Notes: a model not told the origin generated them from the letters alone. Counted from the stretch's first letter, positions 8,426 to 17,507 are shown. The stretch: 64,000 bases of DNA from Oscillospiraceae bacterium (GCA_015066395.1 SVOL01000005.1:34671-98670), one strand, 5' to 3'. Numbers and translations are program-made.

Positions 8426-11041
8426 ATGATCTGGCACAGTGCCACTCCCGAAGAGGTTTTAGAAGAGCTGGGCTCCGACCGTGAAAACGGTCTTCCCACC
8501 TCTCAGATCGCTAAGCGATTAAAGCAGTACGGCACCAACCTTTCGGTTCTCGAAAAGGATATAAGTATCAGCAAAGCCATACTTACTCAGGTCAAAAGAC
8601 CGAGTATCATTATACTGTTAAGCCTGCTTGTTATCTTCGTTCTGCGTGAACTTGTAACAGGTAATATGGACTTCACTCTGCCTATAGTCTGTCTGTTTTT
8701 GATACTCGTTAAGGCGGCCTGCTGTGTTTTTTTGGAATACCGTTCGAGGAATATGATGGCTTCACTCATCAACCGCGTCAAGACCTCTGCAAGGGTCGTT
8801 CGCGGCGGCCGTGAGGAGGTCGTACCGTCCGAAGGCATCGTACCGGGCGACATATTGAAGCTCACCGAGGGTGACTACATACCGGCCGATGCAAGACTTA
8901 TTGAGTCTATAGGACTGCGTTGCGATGAAGCCGCTCTTTATAATGAAAAAGAAACCGTTGTTATACCTAAAATCGCCGAAGATATCCACGAAGATCACAC
9001 ACCGCTTTCAGAGCGGACAAATATGATCTACTGCGGCTGTCATATTCTGACCGGTGATGCACTGGCGGTCGTCACCGAAACCGGTGAAGAAGCCGAAATA
9101 CGCCGAGCCGTTGTCAAAGATAAGGTCTTCTCTAACAAAGGCATTCAGGACAAGATCGCCAACCGCTACAGCGATTTTTTCAAGATCTTCAACGCTTTTG
9201 CCGTGTTCGGCTGTTTTCTCATCCTTTTCTTTGGAACTTTAGCGACCGACGGCACTATTGGCTGGGGCAAGTTTTTAGAGGCTTTGATTGCGGCAGTTTG
9301 CTTCTTCATTGCCGTTGTTCCGGGCAGTTTTGCTACCCGTATAGCCTCACTTTTGGCTCTCGGTATCAAACGCTTTGAGAAGGACAGGGCTTCGATCTTT
9401 AACGCTCAGACTATCGAAAAACTGTCGGGTGTGACCGTTATCTGTGCCGACAAAACAGGTATTTTGACCCAAAACAAGATGTCCCTCAAAAAGGTTTATG
9501 ACGGCGAGCAGATAATCGATCTTGATTACGATTCGATCACCAAAAACGGTGAGATCGCTCTTCGATTTGCCGCGCTCTGCTGTGACGACAATGAAGAGTT
9601 AACCGACCACACCGAAGAAGCACTTATAACCGCTTCATCGCGGTACTTAAATATATACAAAAGTGATTTTGATGCCGAATTCCCGAGGCTCGCTTGCATT
9701 CCGCTGACACCGGAACGCAAGATAAAGACCACTGTAAACATGATCGACGGACGTGTTTTTGTAATTGTCCGCGGTGCTCCCGATATAATTCTCGAAAAAT
9801 GTGTGGGTGCCGATAACAATAAGATCACCGAGGCATACGAACAGCTATGCAACGAGGGTATGCGAGTGCTGGCTATTTCTTATAAAACGCTCGACGCTAT
9901 GCCCACAAATCCCAACGAAGAGATTTTGGAAAACGAACTGCAGTTTTTGGGTCTTTTAGGGTTATCCGACCGCGAACGCCGCGGCATCAACAAGGATATA
10001 AGCCTTTGCAAAAAAGCCGGCATTTCAACCGTTATGTTTACAGGCGACCACATCAATACCGCCGCATCCATAGCCCAGAAAATGGATATTTTAGGTGCAG
10101 ATGACCTGTGTGTCACCGGTGAGCAGATCGCTTCTCTTTCGGATGCTGAACTGACTGCCGTCGCACCTAAAATAAAGGTTTGTGTAAGATTTTCGGCTGA
10201 TGACCGCATAAGAATGGTCAAAGCCTTGCAGGCAAACAATGAGACCGTGCTCATTACTGCTGACAGTGCCGCCAACTTCGCCCCGATGGCTTATGCCGAT
10301 GTCGGCTGTGCCATGGGCAAAAGCGGCACAGACGTTGCCAAGGGTAATGCCGACGTCTGTGTTTATGATGACAGTTTTTCGACCATCATAAAGGCCATTC
10401 GCAACGCGCGCGGTATCTTCGGCAACTTTATTAAGTACATCAACTATTACGTTGCAATGTGCACCTGCCTGCTTATTGTCCTGCTCTTTAATATGCTGGT
10501 ATTCAGAGCGATCGTCCCTTCCCAGTCAGTCATTCTGCTCGGTGCTGTTTTTGCACTTCTTTTCCCCATCGCGTCCATCGGTTTTGAGACTGCCGACTCA
10601 GGCATTATGAAACAGACACCGAGGACCGTCGGCGAAAAACTGTTCGGACTGCGTGACACCATTATTTCAGTAGTAAAGGGAATCGCTGTTTCAGTACCGC
10701 CGATTTTGAGCTATCTTTTAAACTGTGACGATCCGTCGGTTGCCACCACTGTATTCTTAAGCCTTGTAACGTCTCTTGTATACTTTATGTTGACCGATCG
10801 CTCGACCGATTTCGCATTCAAACGTATTGCACACAACCGTTTTCTTTTCAGTTTTTCGATAATCTGTATTGTTCTTGCAGGTATTATCGCCACGACCGAT
10901 CTCAGCTACCTGTTCGATATGGCCACAGTCAGCGCAGAAGGCTTAGTGACCTCGATCCTTTCGCCGTTGCTGATATTGATCGTGTTTGAAGCGGTCAAGA
11001 TCTATAAAAACGTTTTCCGTAAAAACAACAAAAACTCCTGA
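8426..11041 (+). CDS. P2-type cation-transporting ATPase with degenerate core motifs
   Basis: An 871-residue membrane protein with the full P-type layout: N-terminal cation-ATPase domain, membrane helices near residues 59-74 and 82-103, actuator domain, helices near 252-270 and 284-312, the phosphorylation motif DKTG at 342-345, the nucleotide-binding domain with RGAPD at 449-453, TGD at 539-541, and C-terminal helices. Closest in layout to calcium/PMA-like P2 pumps. Several motifs that are nearly invariant in active pumps are changed: the actuator TGES position reads YNEK (172-175), the membrane PEGL position reads PGSF (299-302), and the hinge GDGxNDAP is replaced by TADSAANFAP (611-620). 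The phosphorylated Asp is kept. It may be a pump of altered mechanism or a non-transporting regulator; the ion is unknown. No neighbour suggests a substrate. Confidence 0.8.
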   Translation: MIWHSATPEEVLEELGSDRENGLPTSQIAKRLKQYGTNLSVLEKDISISKAILTQVKRPSIIILLSLLVIFVLRELVTGNMDFTLPIVCLFLILVKAACCVFLEYRSRNMMASLINRVKTSARVVRGGREEVVPSEGIVPGDILKLTEGDYIPADARLIESIGLRCDEAALYNEKETVVIPKIAEDIHEDHTPLSERTNMIYCGCHILTGDALAVVTETGEEAEIRRAVVKDKVFSNKGIQDKIANRYSDFFKIFNAFAVFGCFLILFFGTLATDGTIGWGKFLEALIAAVCFFIAVVPGSFATRIASLLALGIKRFEKDRASIFNAQTIEKLSGVTVICADKTGILTQNKMSLKKVYDGEQIIDLDYDSITKNGEIALRFAALCCDDNEELTDHTEEALITASSRYLNIYKSDFDAEFPRLACIPLTPERKIKTTVNMIDGRVFVIVRGAPDIILEKCVGADNNKITEAYEQLCNEGMRVLAISYKTLDAMPTNPNEEILENELQFLGLLGLSDRERRGINKDISLCKKAGISTVMFTGDHINTAASIAQKMDILGADDLCVTGEQIASLSDAELTAVAPKIKVCVRFSADDRIRMVKALQANNETVLITADSAANFAPMAYADVGCAMGKSGTDVAKGNADVCVYDDSFSTIIKAIRNARGIFGNFIKYINYYVAMCTCLLIVLLFNMLVFRAIVPSQSVILLGAVFALLFPIASIGFETADSGIMKQTPRTVGEKLFGLRDTIISVVKGIAVSVPPILSYLLNCDDPSVATTVFLSLVTSLVYFMLTDRSTDFAFKRIAHNRFLFSFSIICIVLAGIIATTDLSYLFDMATVSAEGLVTSILSPLLILIVFEAVKIYKNVFRKNNKNS

Positions 11042-11060
11042 CATCTGTCAGGAGTTTTTT
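11031..11060. terminator. Bidirectional terminator between the ATPase gene and upp
   Basis: Inverted repeat with 12-bp arms around ACTCCTGACA (11032-11043 with 11046-11057), A run before and T run after. It overlaps the ATPase stop codon and also serves the convergent upp unit. Confidence 0.88.
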
Positions 11061-11075
11061 GTTACAACAATAAAC

Positions 11076-11705
11076 TTAAAGTGTTCCGAAAATGCGGTCA
11101 CCTGCATCACCGAGACCGGGAATAATGTAGGCGTGATCGTTGAGATAGAGATCCTTGCCCGCACAGTAGACCTTGACATCGGGATGAGCCTTTGTCAACG
11201 CCTCCAAGCCTTCGGGTGCAGCCAGAATGCACATAAACTTAATGCTCTTCGGGTTATACGATTTGATCCTTGTTACCGCGTCGATCGCTGAGCCGCCGGT
11301 AGCAAGCATCGGATCGAGAATAATGACCTCGCGTTCGGGAACATCGCTCGGCAATTTGCAGTAGTACTCAACCGGCTCCTTGGTTTCGGGGTCGCGGTAC
11401 ATACCAATATGACCTACCTTGGCACCGGGAACGAGCGACAGAACGCCGTCGACCATACCGAGTCCCGCTCTCAAGATCGGAACAAACGCAAGCGTTTTAC
11501 CTGCGATCATTTTGGTATCGGCTGTAGCTAAAGGAGTCTCTACCTTAACGTCGGTCAACGGCAGATCTCTTGTTGCTTCATAGCACATCAACGTGGCTAT
11601 TTCACTGACAAGGGCACGGAATTCTTTAGTGCCGGTCGATTTATCTCTGAGTATTGCGAGTTTGTGCTGAATCAACGGATGATCAAAAATGCAAACGTTA
11701 TCCAT
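11076..11705 (-). CDS. upp: Uracil phosphoribosyltransferase
   Basis: Salvages uracil with PRPP to UMP. The PRPP-binding loop appears as '[15 protein letters not shown]', and the protein has the conserved 'PILRAGLGM' and the C-terminal '[16 protein letters not shown]' uracil-binding segment. Length 209 residues, as in B. subtilis Upp. A clear TAAGGAGG site precedes the ATG. It is the last gene of the minus-strand run tsaE-tsaB-rpiB-upp, 15 bases behind rpiB. Confidence 0.95.
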   Translation of the reverse strand: MDNVCIFDHPLIQHKLAILRDKSTGTKEFRALVSEIATLMCYEATRDLPLTDVKVETPLATADTKMIAGKTLAFVPILRAGLGMVDGVLSLVPGAKVGHIGMYRDPETKEPVEYYCKLPSDVPEREVIILDPMLATGGSAIDAVTRIKSYNPKSIKFMCILAAPEGLEALTKAHPDVKVYCAGKDLYLNDHAYIIPGLGDAGDRIFGTL

Positions 11706-11720
11706 ATAAAACTTGCCTCC

Positions 11721-12182
11721 TTAAAGATTTTCAATATCCATGACAGCGGAGACACGACGATCGTGACGTCCACCCTCATATTTGGTATTAATAAAAAGAT
11801 CCACCATCTCTAAAGCAACACCGGGACCTATCACTCTGCCGCCGAGGCAAAGCACGTTAGAGTCATTGTGAAGTCTTGTATATTTGGCCGAGAAGGTCTC
11901 CGAACAAGCGGCGGCACGAATGCCTTTTACCTTATTTGCGGCGATCGACATACCGATACCCGTTCCGCAAACGAGGATTCCGAGCTTTGCCTCACCGGAC
12001 TTTATAGCACCTGTTACCTTCAAAGCGATCTCGGGATAATCGACCGAATTTGAGTCATAACAGCCAAAATCCCTGACCTCAACTCCCTGCTCTTTCAAAT
12101 GTTCAATGATGCTCTGCTTCAATTCAAATCCGCCGTGGTCAGAACCTATTGCAAGCACATCACCCTTGTTAAAATCCGCCAT
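11721..12182 (-). CDS. rpiB: Ribose-5-phosphate isomerase B
   Basis: Interconverts ribose 5-phosphate and ribulose 5-phosphate (pentose phosphate pathway) and, through PRPP, supports the neighbouring upp. The RpiB/LacAB family signs are IGSDHGGFELK at the start, 'VCGTGIGMSIAANK' around the active-site Cys, and the 'LHNDSNVLCLGGR' segment. The upstream ATG at 12194 is possible, but ATGGAG then acts as ribosome binding site for the ATG at 12182, which gives MADFNKGDVLAIGSDHGG; I prefer that start. Confidence 0.92.
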   Translation of the reverse strand: MADFNKGDVLAIGSDHGGFELKQSIIEHLKEQGVEVRDFGCYDSNSVDYPEIALKVTGAIKSGEAKLGILVCGTGIGMSIAANKVKGIRAAACSETFSAKYTRLHNDSNVLCLGGRVIGPGVALEMVDLFINTKYEGGRHDRRVSAVMDIENL

Positions 12183-12214
12183 ATTTATCTCCATTTCCGT
12201 ATCCGAAGATACCT

Positions 12215-12931
12215 TTATTTTTGCTTAAGCTTTAGTTCACGCTCTGCCTGCGGCAGTCTTAAATAAAACGGCTGTAATTCACGTGCAGTTACGGTTTTAC
12301 CGTCAGCAATGAGTGCGGTAGCCACTGCACAAACACCCGAGGCTCGCTGTAACTTGATATTTTCGGGAGCCAGCCGCACAAAATCGATCTCTTTCGATAA
12401 AAGTACACGGTTTAACATTTCGGCTCCGTCACCGCAAAGAAAGATAGGCCTTTCGGGATCGTTCTCAAAAATGTCACAAAGTTCGGGTATAAGCTCGTCT
12501 ATCATCAACGCTCTGTCCTCGCAAAGCCTTGTAACAACCCCGTCGGACACCTTGAAAAGTGCATTATAGACCTGGTTGCATCTGGCATCCATCGTCGCGC
12601 AGACATAGCATTCCGAAGCTAAAAAGCCATAGGCCATTGCTTCAAGAACCGATACCGGCACGCACGGCTTAGATAGTCCTTGAGCCAAACCTTTCACGGC
12701 ACTGATGCCGATCCTGACACCGGTGAAAGATCCCGGTCCTGCAGTAACGGCAAAACAGTCAATATCCGAAATTGACACACCCGACATCTTCAAAAGGTTT
12801 TCACACATCGGTAAAAGTGTCTGCGAATGGGTTATCTTCTGATTCAAAAAGTATTCGGCAACAAGCAGTCCGTCATCGCACAAGGCGACCGAAACGGGAC
12901 TGGCCGTGCATTCAACACCGAGTATTAACAT
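12215..12931 (-). CDS. tsaB: tRNA threonylcarbamoyladenosine biosynthesis protein TsaB
   Basis: Partner of TsaD and TsaE in transferring the threonylcarbamoyl group to A37 of ANN-decoding tRNAs. The ASKHA-type fold is seen from MLILGVECTASPVSVAL and from the 'VTAGPGSFTGVRIG' motif near residues 62-75, with 'GLAQG' after it. Length of 238 residues is normal. Its start overlaps the tsaE stop by one base, so the two are translationally coupled. Confidence 0.93.
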   Translation of the reverse strand: MLILGVECTASPVSVALCDDGLLVAEYFLNQKITHSQTLLPMCENLLKMSGVSISDIDCFAVTAGPGSFTGVRIGISAVKGLAQGLSKPCVPVSVLEAMAYGFLASECYVCATMDARCNQVYNALFKVSDGVVTRLCEDRALMIDELIPELCDIFENDPERPIFLCGDGAEMLNRVLLSKEIDFVRLAPENIKLQRASGVCAVATALIADGKTVTARELQPFYLRLPQAERELKLKQK

Positions 12932-13365
12932 TACGGCTCTCCCTCCTTTTCGATCACTATCTTGCGCGTGTTTTCATCGATCTTTGTTATAATTACTGTA
13001 ATGCAATCTTCCGGCAAAGCGGCTTCGATATTTTCGCTCCACTCAATAACAAGCACACCGCCCGATTCCAAAGCTTCAAAATAACCCGTAGTATAAAGGT
13101 CATCCCAACCCGATACACGGTACATATCGAAATGATAGATCGGAAGCCTTCCACCGTGATACTCATTGACAATGGCAAAGGTCGGCGAACAAACGTCACC
13201 TAAATACCCCATACCTTTCGCAAAACCGTAAGTAAAACAGGTCTTGCCTGCTCCCAAGTCACCCTTCATTGCAAGCACCGAACCGCCTTTAACGGTTTTT
13301 GCAAAACCTTCGGCAAACATTTCGGTCTCAAGCCTTGAATGAGTGATTTTTTCTGCTAAAATCAT
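12931..13365 (-). CDS. tsaE: tRNA threonylcarbamoyladenosine biosynthesis ATPase TsaE
   Basis: Small P-loop ATPase that powers the t6A-forming TsaB-TsaD complex. The Walker A motif GDLGAGKT lies near residue 36, followed by 'VCSPTFAIVNEY' and the 'HFDMYRV' motif that is characteristic of the family. Length 144 residues. It is the first gene of the minus-strand unit, directly behind a good sigma-A promoter. tsaD is not in the window. Confidence 0.93.
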   Translation of the reverse strand: MILAEKITHSRLETEMFAEGFAKTVKGGSVLAMKGDLGAGKTCFTYGFAKGMGYLGDVCSPTFAIVNEYHGGRLPIYHFDMYRVSGWDDLYTTGYFEALESGGVLVIEWSENIEAALPEDCITVIITKIDENTRKIVIEKEGEP

Positions 13366-13407
13366 TTGATTTCTCCAAATAACGTCTTTATTTTACAGTT
13401 CTAAGGT

Positions 13408-13437
13408 ATTATAGCACAACCGATACATATTTTTCAA
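13408..13437 (-). promoter_or_regulatory. Promoter of tsaE-tsaB-rpiB-upp
   Basis: On the minus strand TTGAAA (13432-13437), spacer 18, perfect TATAAT (13408-13413). Confidence 0.7.
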
Positions 13438-13452
13438 TATTTAAAGTATATC

Positions 13453-13481
13453 TTGAACTATTTTTATTTTTGTTTTATAAT
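13453..13481 (+). promoter_or_regulatory. Promoter of the RodA/FtsW gene
   Basis: TTGAAC (13453-13458), spacer 17, TATAAT (13476-13481), diverging from the tsaE promoter. Confidence 0.75.
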
Positions 13482-13511
13482 TACAATATACCAACTGCTA
13501 AGGAACATATT

Positions 13512-14660
13512 ATGAGAATTATTTTCAGACGTATTGCGGACTATATCCGCGAGTGCGACAAGCTTTTATATATTTTATGTTTCGTCACAACGGCTTTCGG
13601 CTGTGTGGCGGTTTTGTCGACCACATATAAAAATTCGGGCAACAACCCCAGAGATTTTTATATGCAGGTCTTTTGTATGTTTTTAGGCATTATCGCTGTG
13701 GTATTCATCAGTAACTTCAACTACAAAAGTTTCTGCCGTTTCTGGCCGCTTATAGCAGGTTTGGGTCTAATTCCGGTCGTACTGACCTTCTTTATCGGTT
13801 ACGCTCCCGGCAATACCGATGACAAGGCGTGGCTTTTGATCGGCAATTTCTCGTTCCAACCGTCAGAGCTTTTGAAGATCTGTTTTATCGTCACTTTTGC
13901 TTACCATTGCTTTATTATCGGCGATAAAATAAAAAAATTCCTGCACATTTTACTGTTAGGAATCCACGGTGCCATTCCCGTCGTACTTATCCACCTCCAG
14001 GGTGATGACGGAACGGCATTAGTATTTGCAATAATGCTTGTAGGTATGATGTTCGCCGCAGGTGTACCTTTGAGGTACTTTATAATTGCTCTCTCAGCGG
14101 CGGCAGTTGCTCTGCCTGTCATTTACCTGTTTATAATGAACGATGACCAGCAGGCTCGAATAAACGCTTTGATTTTCGGAACCGAGACTGATTACTTAGG
14201 CACTCTTTACCAACAGTGGCGCGGACGTGTCGGTATGGCCAACGGCGGTCTTTTCGGCACGGGTCTTTTTAAAGGTCCCTTGGTACAAAGCGACAGTATA
14301 CCCGAGGTCTGGAACGATTTTATCTTTACCGGCATCGGTGAAGAACTAGGTCTTTTCGGCTGCATTTTGGTGCTTGTCCTGCTCTCAGCTGTATGTATCA
14401 GGATACTACGCATCGGATTTATGGCCAACAGTAAACTGGGACTCGTCATTTGTGCAGGCGTGTTTACGATGATATTTGCACAGACGGTTATCAATATCGG
14501 TATGTGTCTGTGGCTGTTACCCGTTATCGGCGTTACTCTGCCGTTTTTCAGTGCCGGCGGCACATCGCTTCTCTGTACCTATTTGGGCATTGCGCTTGTT
14601 ATGAGCGTTTACATTCACCGCAATTCGGGACTGACCTACTTAAGAGACGACACTATTTGA
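13512..14660 (+). CDS. SEDS-family peptidoglycan glycosyltransferase (RodA/FtsW/SpoVE type)
   Basis: Polytopic membrane enzyme that polymerises lipid II together with a class B PBP. The 382-residue protein has about ten hydrophobic segments and the SEDS signatures 'PSELLK', 'GNGGLFGTGL'-like 'MANGGLFGTGLFKG', 'DFIFTGIGEELGLFG' and the C-terminal 'LPFFSAGGTSLL'. I cannot separate RodA, FtsW and SpoVE by sequence alone; it is not inside a division (dcw) cluster, which argues somewhat for elongation or a sporulation role. The start at 13512 is supported by AAGGAA; an in-frame ATG 14 codons upstream overlaps the promoter. Its 3' end overlaps a convergent small gene by 25 bases. Confidence 0.82.
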   Translation: MRIIFRRIADYIRECDKLLYILCFVTTAFGCVAVLSTTYKNSGNNPRDFYMQVFCMFLGIIAVVFISNFNYKSFCRFWPLIAGLGLIPVVLTFFIGYAPGNTDDKAWLLIGNFSFQPSELLKICFIVTFAYHCFIIGDKIKKFLHILLLGIHGAIPVVLIHLQGDDGTALVFAIMLVGMMFAAGVPLRYFIIALSAAAVALPVIYLFIMNDDQQARINALIFGTETDYLGTLYQQWRGRVGMANGGLFGTGLFKGPLVQSDSIPEVWNDFIFTGIGEELGLFGCILVLVLLSAVCIRILRIGFMANSKLGLVICAGVFTMIFAQTVINIGMCLWLLPVIGVTLPFFSAGGTSLLCTYLGIALVMSVYIHRNSGLTYLRDDTI

Positions 14661-14980
14661 TAAAAAGCTTTTTCTATTAGCTCCTCGGCTCCGTTTATAG
14701 CAAAGCCGAGGAGTTTTATTATACCCGGTGCATACTGCTTCACAAAGTCTGATACGCGTCCGAAAAACGCGATTATGGGCAATCTTATCTTGTTTCCGAA
14801 TAAAATAAACTCCTCATCATTGAGTATTTGAAATGCCGACGCGGTATTGCCAAAGGCGTTCTGCTCAACAACACCGAAAATTCGACCTACTGCTATCAAC
14901 CCAAACCCTACACAAAATATCATAAAAAGAGTTACATACATCGTCCTTAGTGTTGTTCTGTTTCTTTTAGAGATCCTCAT
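14636..14980 (-). CDS. Small membrane protein of unknown function downstream of spoIIP
   Basis: A 114-residue product with a basic N-terminus (MRISKRNRTT), one clear membrane helix at about residues 14-34 and a second hydrophobic stretch after residue 66. I do not recognise the family. It begins 11 bases after the spoIIP stop and has an AAGGA site, so it probably belongs to the gpr-spoIIP unit and may be made in sporulating cells. Its last codons overlap the 3' end of the convergent RodA/FtsW gene, and that gene's terminator hairpin lies inside this coding region. Confidence 0.6.
   Translation of the reverse strand: MRISKRNRTTLRTMYVTLFMIFCVGFGLIAVGRIFGVVEQNAFGNTASAFQILNDEEFILFGNKIRLPIIAFFGRVSDFVKQYAPGIIKLLGFAINGAEELIEKAFYQIVSSLK
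14681..14718 (+). terminator. Terminator of the RodA/FtsW gene
   Basis: Stem CTCCTCGGCT (14681-14690) with AGCCGAGGAG (14704-14713), loop of 13, followed by TTTTATT. It is encoded within the convergent small gene. Confidence 0.7.
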
Positions 14981-14991
14981 TCATATTCCTT

Positions 14992-16062
14992 TCATTGCGA
15001 CTGGAGCAAACGGCAAAGCGTATCGCCTACCAATTCTGCCGAGTAAACTGCCTGCTCCATCGTATTGGCTTCACTGCCTATTTCTATCAAAAACGCTCCT
15101 GTGGACAAATTCTGGTTGTATTTTGTTGACCTTAAAAGCATAGTTCTGGCAAACTTCGGATAGGTCGATTCAAACAAATACTGAAGTTTCAAAGCCAATC
15201 TCAGGTTTTGCCGCCAGTGAGGATGATCGGTAATCGTTCCCGTCTGGCTACCCATTACGAGCATCACCTGCGCCGCCTCTTTGCCGTTGACCTCGACCAC
15301 CGGTGCAACCTTGTCATTATCACCGCCTGAGATAGAATCGCGGTGAATGTCAATAACTATCTTGATGCTCGGGTACTTAGCTAAATTTGCCTTAACTGTC
15401 TCGGCCGAGCGTGAATAACTTCCCGAAAAGCCGGGATAGTCGTGGATGGTCTTATCGTGAATGACAATATACCCTGCCGCCTCAAGCCGCTGCTTTACGA
15501 CCTCGCCGATCGCCACAACATTCTTTGTCTCATCGGTTGTCCGCGGTTCGTCTGTAGTGGTATAGTAATCCTCTTCGCTCTGCATATAGCTTTCGGTGGT
15601 GTGAGTGTGGTATATCAACACCTGCGGCTCAGAAGATTTTGTAATGCTGAATTCCAGCGGCTTCGACAACTCGTCAGCAATATTTATCTCAGTACCCGTC
15701 GAGTTGCTCAAATACACATTGTTATATTTATACTTAGCACTGTAGGGCGAAAGCGTCTTCTTTATAATATTTCCCATTACCGCCTCTTTAACCGAGACTG
15801 TTTTAGAATCGCCGGCATTACCTGCCGCTGTATCAACTTTATCAGACGGCTGTACAGCGGGTTCTTTATTGTAAAATTCGTTGAAATTAAGATCATCGGT
15901 ATTATAATCGCTGATATATCCAACAACGCCTTCGGGAAAGGCGGCAACCGCACAAATGGAGAAGATCCCGTTTCCCGCTAGTAGTATCAGCACTATCATA
16001 ACTATCGGCAGAACCGACAGAAGCACTATAGCCATAATTCTGGGCAGATCAAAACTTTTCAT
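14992..16062 (-). CDS. spoIIP: Stage II sporulation protein P
   Basis: Membrane-anchored peptidoglycan amidase/endopeptidase of the SpoIID-SpoIIM-SpoIIP engulfment machine. One N-terminal membrane helix is followed by a variable linker and the SpoIIP domain, with catalytic-site motifs 'VLIYHTHTTESY', 'KIVIDIHRDS' and 'LIEIGSEANTMEQA'. The product has about 356 residues. The start at the second Met (16062) is set by GAGAGGGTG. Its position 59 bases downstream of gpr is the conserved gpr-spoIIP arrangement of spore formers. Confidence 0.93.
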   Translation of the reverse strand: MKSFDLPRIMAIVLLSVLPIVMIVLILLAGNGIFSICAVAAFPEGVVGYISDYNTDDLNFNEFYNKEPAVQPSDKVDTAAGNAGDSKTVSVKEAVMGNIIKKTLSPYSAKYKYNNVYLSNSTGTEINIADELSKPLEFSITKSSEPQVLIYHTHTTESYMQSEEDYYTTTDEPRTTDETKNVVAIGEVVKQRLEAAGYIVIHDKTIHDYPGFSGSYSRSAETVKANLAKYPSIKIVIDIHRDSISGGDNDKVAPVVEVNGKEAAQVMLVMGSQTGTITDHPHWRQNLRLALKLQYLFESTYPKFARTMLLRSTKYNQNLSTGAFLIEIGSEANTMEQAVYSAELVGDTLCRLLQSQ

Positions 16063-16121
16063 AAAACACCCTCTCATAACTTTCTAAAAGATATTTATGA
16101 AAAGCAATCTTCAAATAGAAT

Positions 16122-16982
16122 TTATTTCATCAACGACAACAGCAATTCACGGTCAATGTCGGGCTGAAGAGCAAAGTTGAGTGCCTTTGATATAATGTCA
16201 GCAGCGTTTTTGATTATCATATCTATATCACGCTGGGTGACAATAAACGGCTCATTCTGCGGACAACCGACACCGGTCAGTTGTTGGCAAAGTGTCGCCG
16301 CATCAACAACAGTCGGCACGCCGATGGTAACACAGTCCACACCTAAAGTCTCACAGCTCAGCTCTATACGGCTGTTGCCGACACCCGAACCGGGTATGAT
16401 TCCCGTGTTACTTATCTGCACAGTTCGACCTAAACGCGAAATATCTCTTGCCGCCAGAGCGTCGACGAGAATTATCAGATCAACATCTATTTTGGATACT
16501 ACTCCTTTTATTATCTCGCTGATCTCAAGTCCGGTCTGCCCTAAAACCCCCGGAGATACCGTAGCCACGGGTCTCAAGCCCTTTAATCCGATACTGTCGG
16601 CCAGTTGCGACTCAATATGTCTTGTTGCTATAACGCCCTTTGCCGCTTTTGGACCTAAAGCATCGGGTGTAACTTCCGAATTTCCTATACCTACAACAAG
16701 TGTTGTTTTGACCTTTTTACCGATGTAATCGCAAAATTTCCGAGCCAGTAATTCGCAAAGCTCATCGCTGTAACTCACATCAAAACAGATGTCCGTCTCG
16801 AAAGTAATGTACCTTCCCTTCGGCTTGCCGATCTTTTGAGCGGCCGAGTCGGTGTTTATTTTAACCTCGGTTATCTTTACACCGTTTTGTGTCGACTCCT
16901 CGCAACTGACACCGTCGATCATTTCGGACTCCTCGCCTAAAAATTCAACGGCTATATCTGTTCTTACGCCCAAATACAACAC
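16122..16982 (-). CDS. gpr: Germination protease GPR
   Basis: Starts the breakdown of small acid-soluble spore proteins during germination. The sequence opens with 'RTDIAVE', the usual beginning of mature GPR, and carries 'LVVGIGNSEVTPDALGPK', 'VSPGVLGQTG', 'LIILVDALAARD' and 'IIPGSGVGNSR', all family motifs. At 286 residues it is shorter than the Bacillus proenzyme (about 370) and has almost no N-terminal propeptide, as in many Clostridia. First gene of the gpr-spoIIP unit. Confidence 0.93.
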   Translation of the reverse strand: MLYLGVRTDIAVEFLGEESEMIDGVSCEESTQNGVKITEVKINTDSAAQKIGKPKGRYITFETDICFDVSYSDELCELLARKFCDYIGKKVKTTLVVGIGNSEVTPDALGPKAAKGVIATRHIESQLADSIGLKGLRPVATVSPGVLGQTGLEISEIIKGVVSKIDVDLIILVDALAARDISRLGRTVQISNTGIIPGSGVGNSRIELSCETLGVDCVTIGVPTVVDAATLCQQLTGVGCPQNEPFIVTQRDIDMIIKNAADIISKALNFALQPDIDRELLLSLMK

Positions 16983-17071
16983 TCCTTTTGCATTTATTTA
17001 CAAAAAATATCATTCCGCAGACAAGAAAAATTTATGCTATTTACAATTATCAAATTTTTTGAAAAAAAGTG

Positions 17072-17100
17072 TTGCATTTTGAAAAGGTTAGTGGTATTAT
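17072..17100 (+). promoter_or_regulatory. Promoter of rpsT
   Basis: TTGCAT (17072-17077), spacer 17, TATTAT (17095-17100). The leader is short, about 30 bases, with GAAGGAGG before the ATG. Confidence 0.75.
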
Positions 17101-17136
17101 ATATGCGTTGTAATTTGACCTGAAGGAGGTGCAATA

Positions 17137-17400
17137 ATGCCGAATATCAAATCTGCTAAGAAACGTGTACTCATTACTGAAGCAAATTATATGCGTAATA
17201 AGAGCTACAACTCTGCACTTAAGACCGCCATCAAAAAGGCTGACGCCGCTATCGAGGCTAACGCTGACGACAAGGCTGAGTGCGTAAAGGTTGCCGTTCG
17301 CAAGATCGACCAGGCAGTTACCAAGGGTATTCTCCACAAGAACACCGCTGCCAGAAAGAAGTCTGCACTCGTTGTACGTCTCAACAAGACCAACGCTTAA
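17137..17400 (+). CDS. rpsT: Ribosomal protein S20
   Basis: Primary 16S rRNA-binding protein of the small subunit, a bundle of helices. The product of 87 residues starts MPNIKSAKKRVLITE and contains 'AIKKADAAI' and a C-terminal 'HKNTAARKKSALV' stretch, all typical. Divergent from gpr, as in Bacillus where rpsT, gpr and spoIIP are neighbours. Confidence 0.96.
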   Translation: MPNIKSAKKRVLITEANYMRNKSYNSALKTAIKKADAAIEANADDKAECVKVAVRKIDQAVTKGILHKNTAARKKSALVVRLNKTNA

Positions 17401-17428
17401 TCGACTCTTTACCGCATAACGAAATAAC

Positions 17429-17452
17429 GGCCGCCATAATGGCGGCCTTTTT
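17429..17452 (+). terminator. Terminator of rpsT
   Basis: GGCCGCC ... GGCGGCC stem (17429-17435 with 17441-17447) followed by TTTTT. Confidence 0.85.
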
Positions 17453-17465
17453 CGTTTTTATAGTC

Positions 17466-17497
17466 AAAAAACTCTCGACCGCGGTCGGGAGTTTTTT
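17466..17497. terminator. Second, bidirectional terminator between rpsT and the convergent gene
   Basis: A run of A, then ACTCTCGACCGC with GCGGTCGGGAGT, then a T run: near-perfect palindrome that can stop transcription on both strands. Confidence 0.8.
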
Positions 17498-17507
17498 AAA
17501 TACATTA

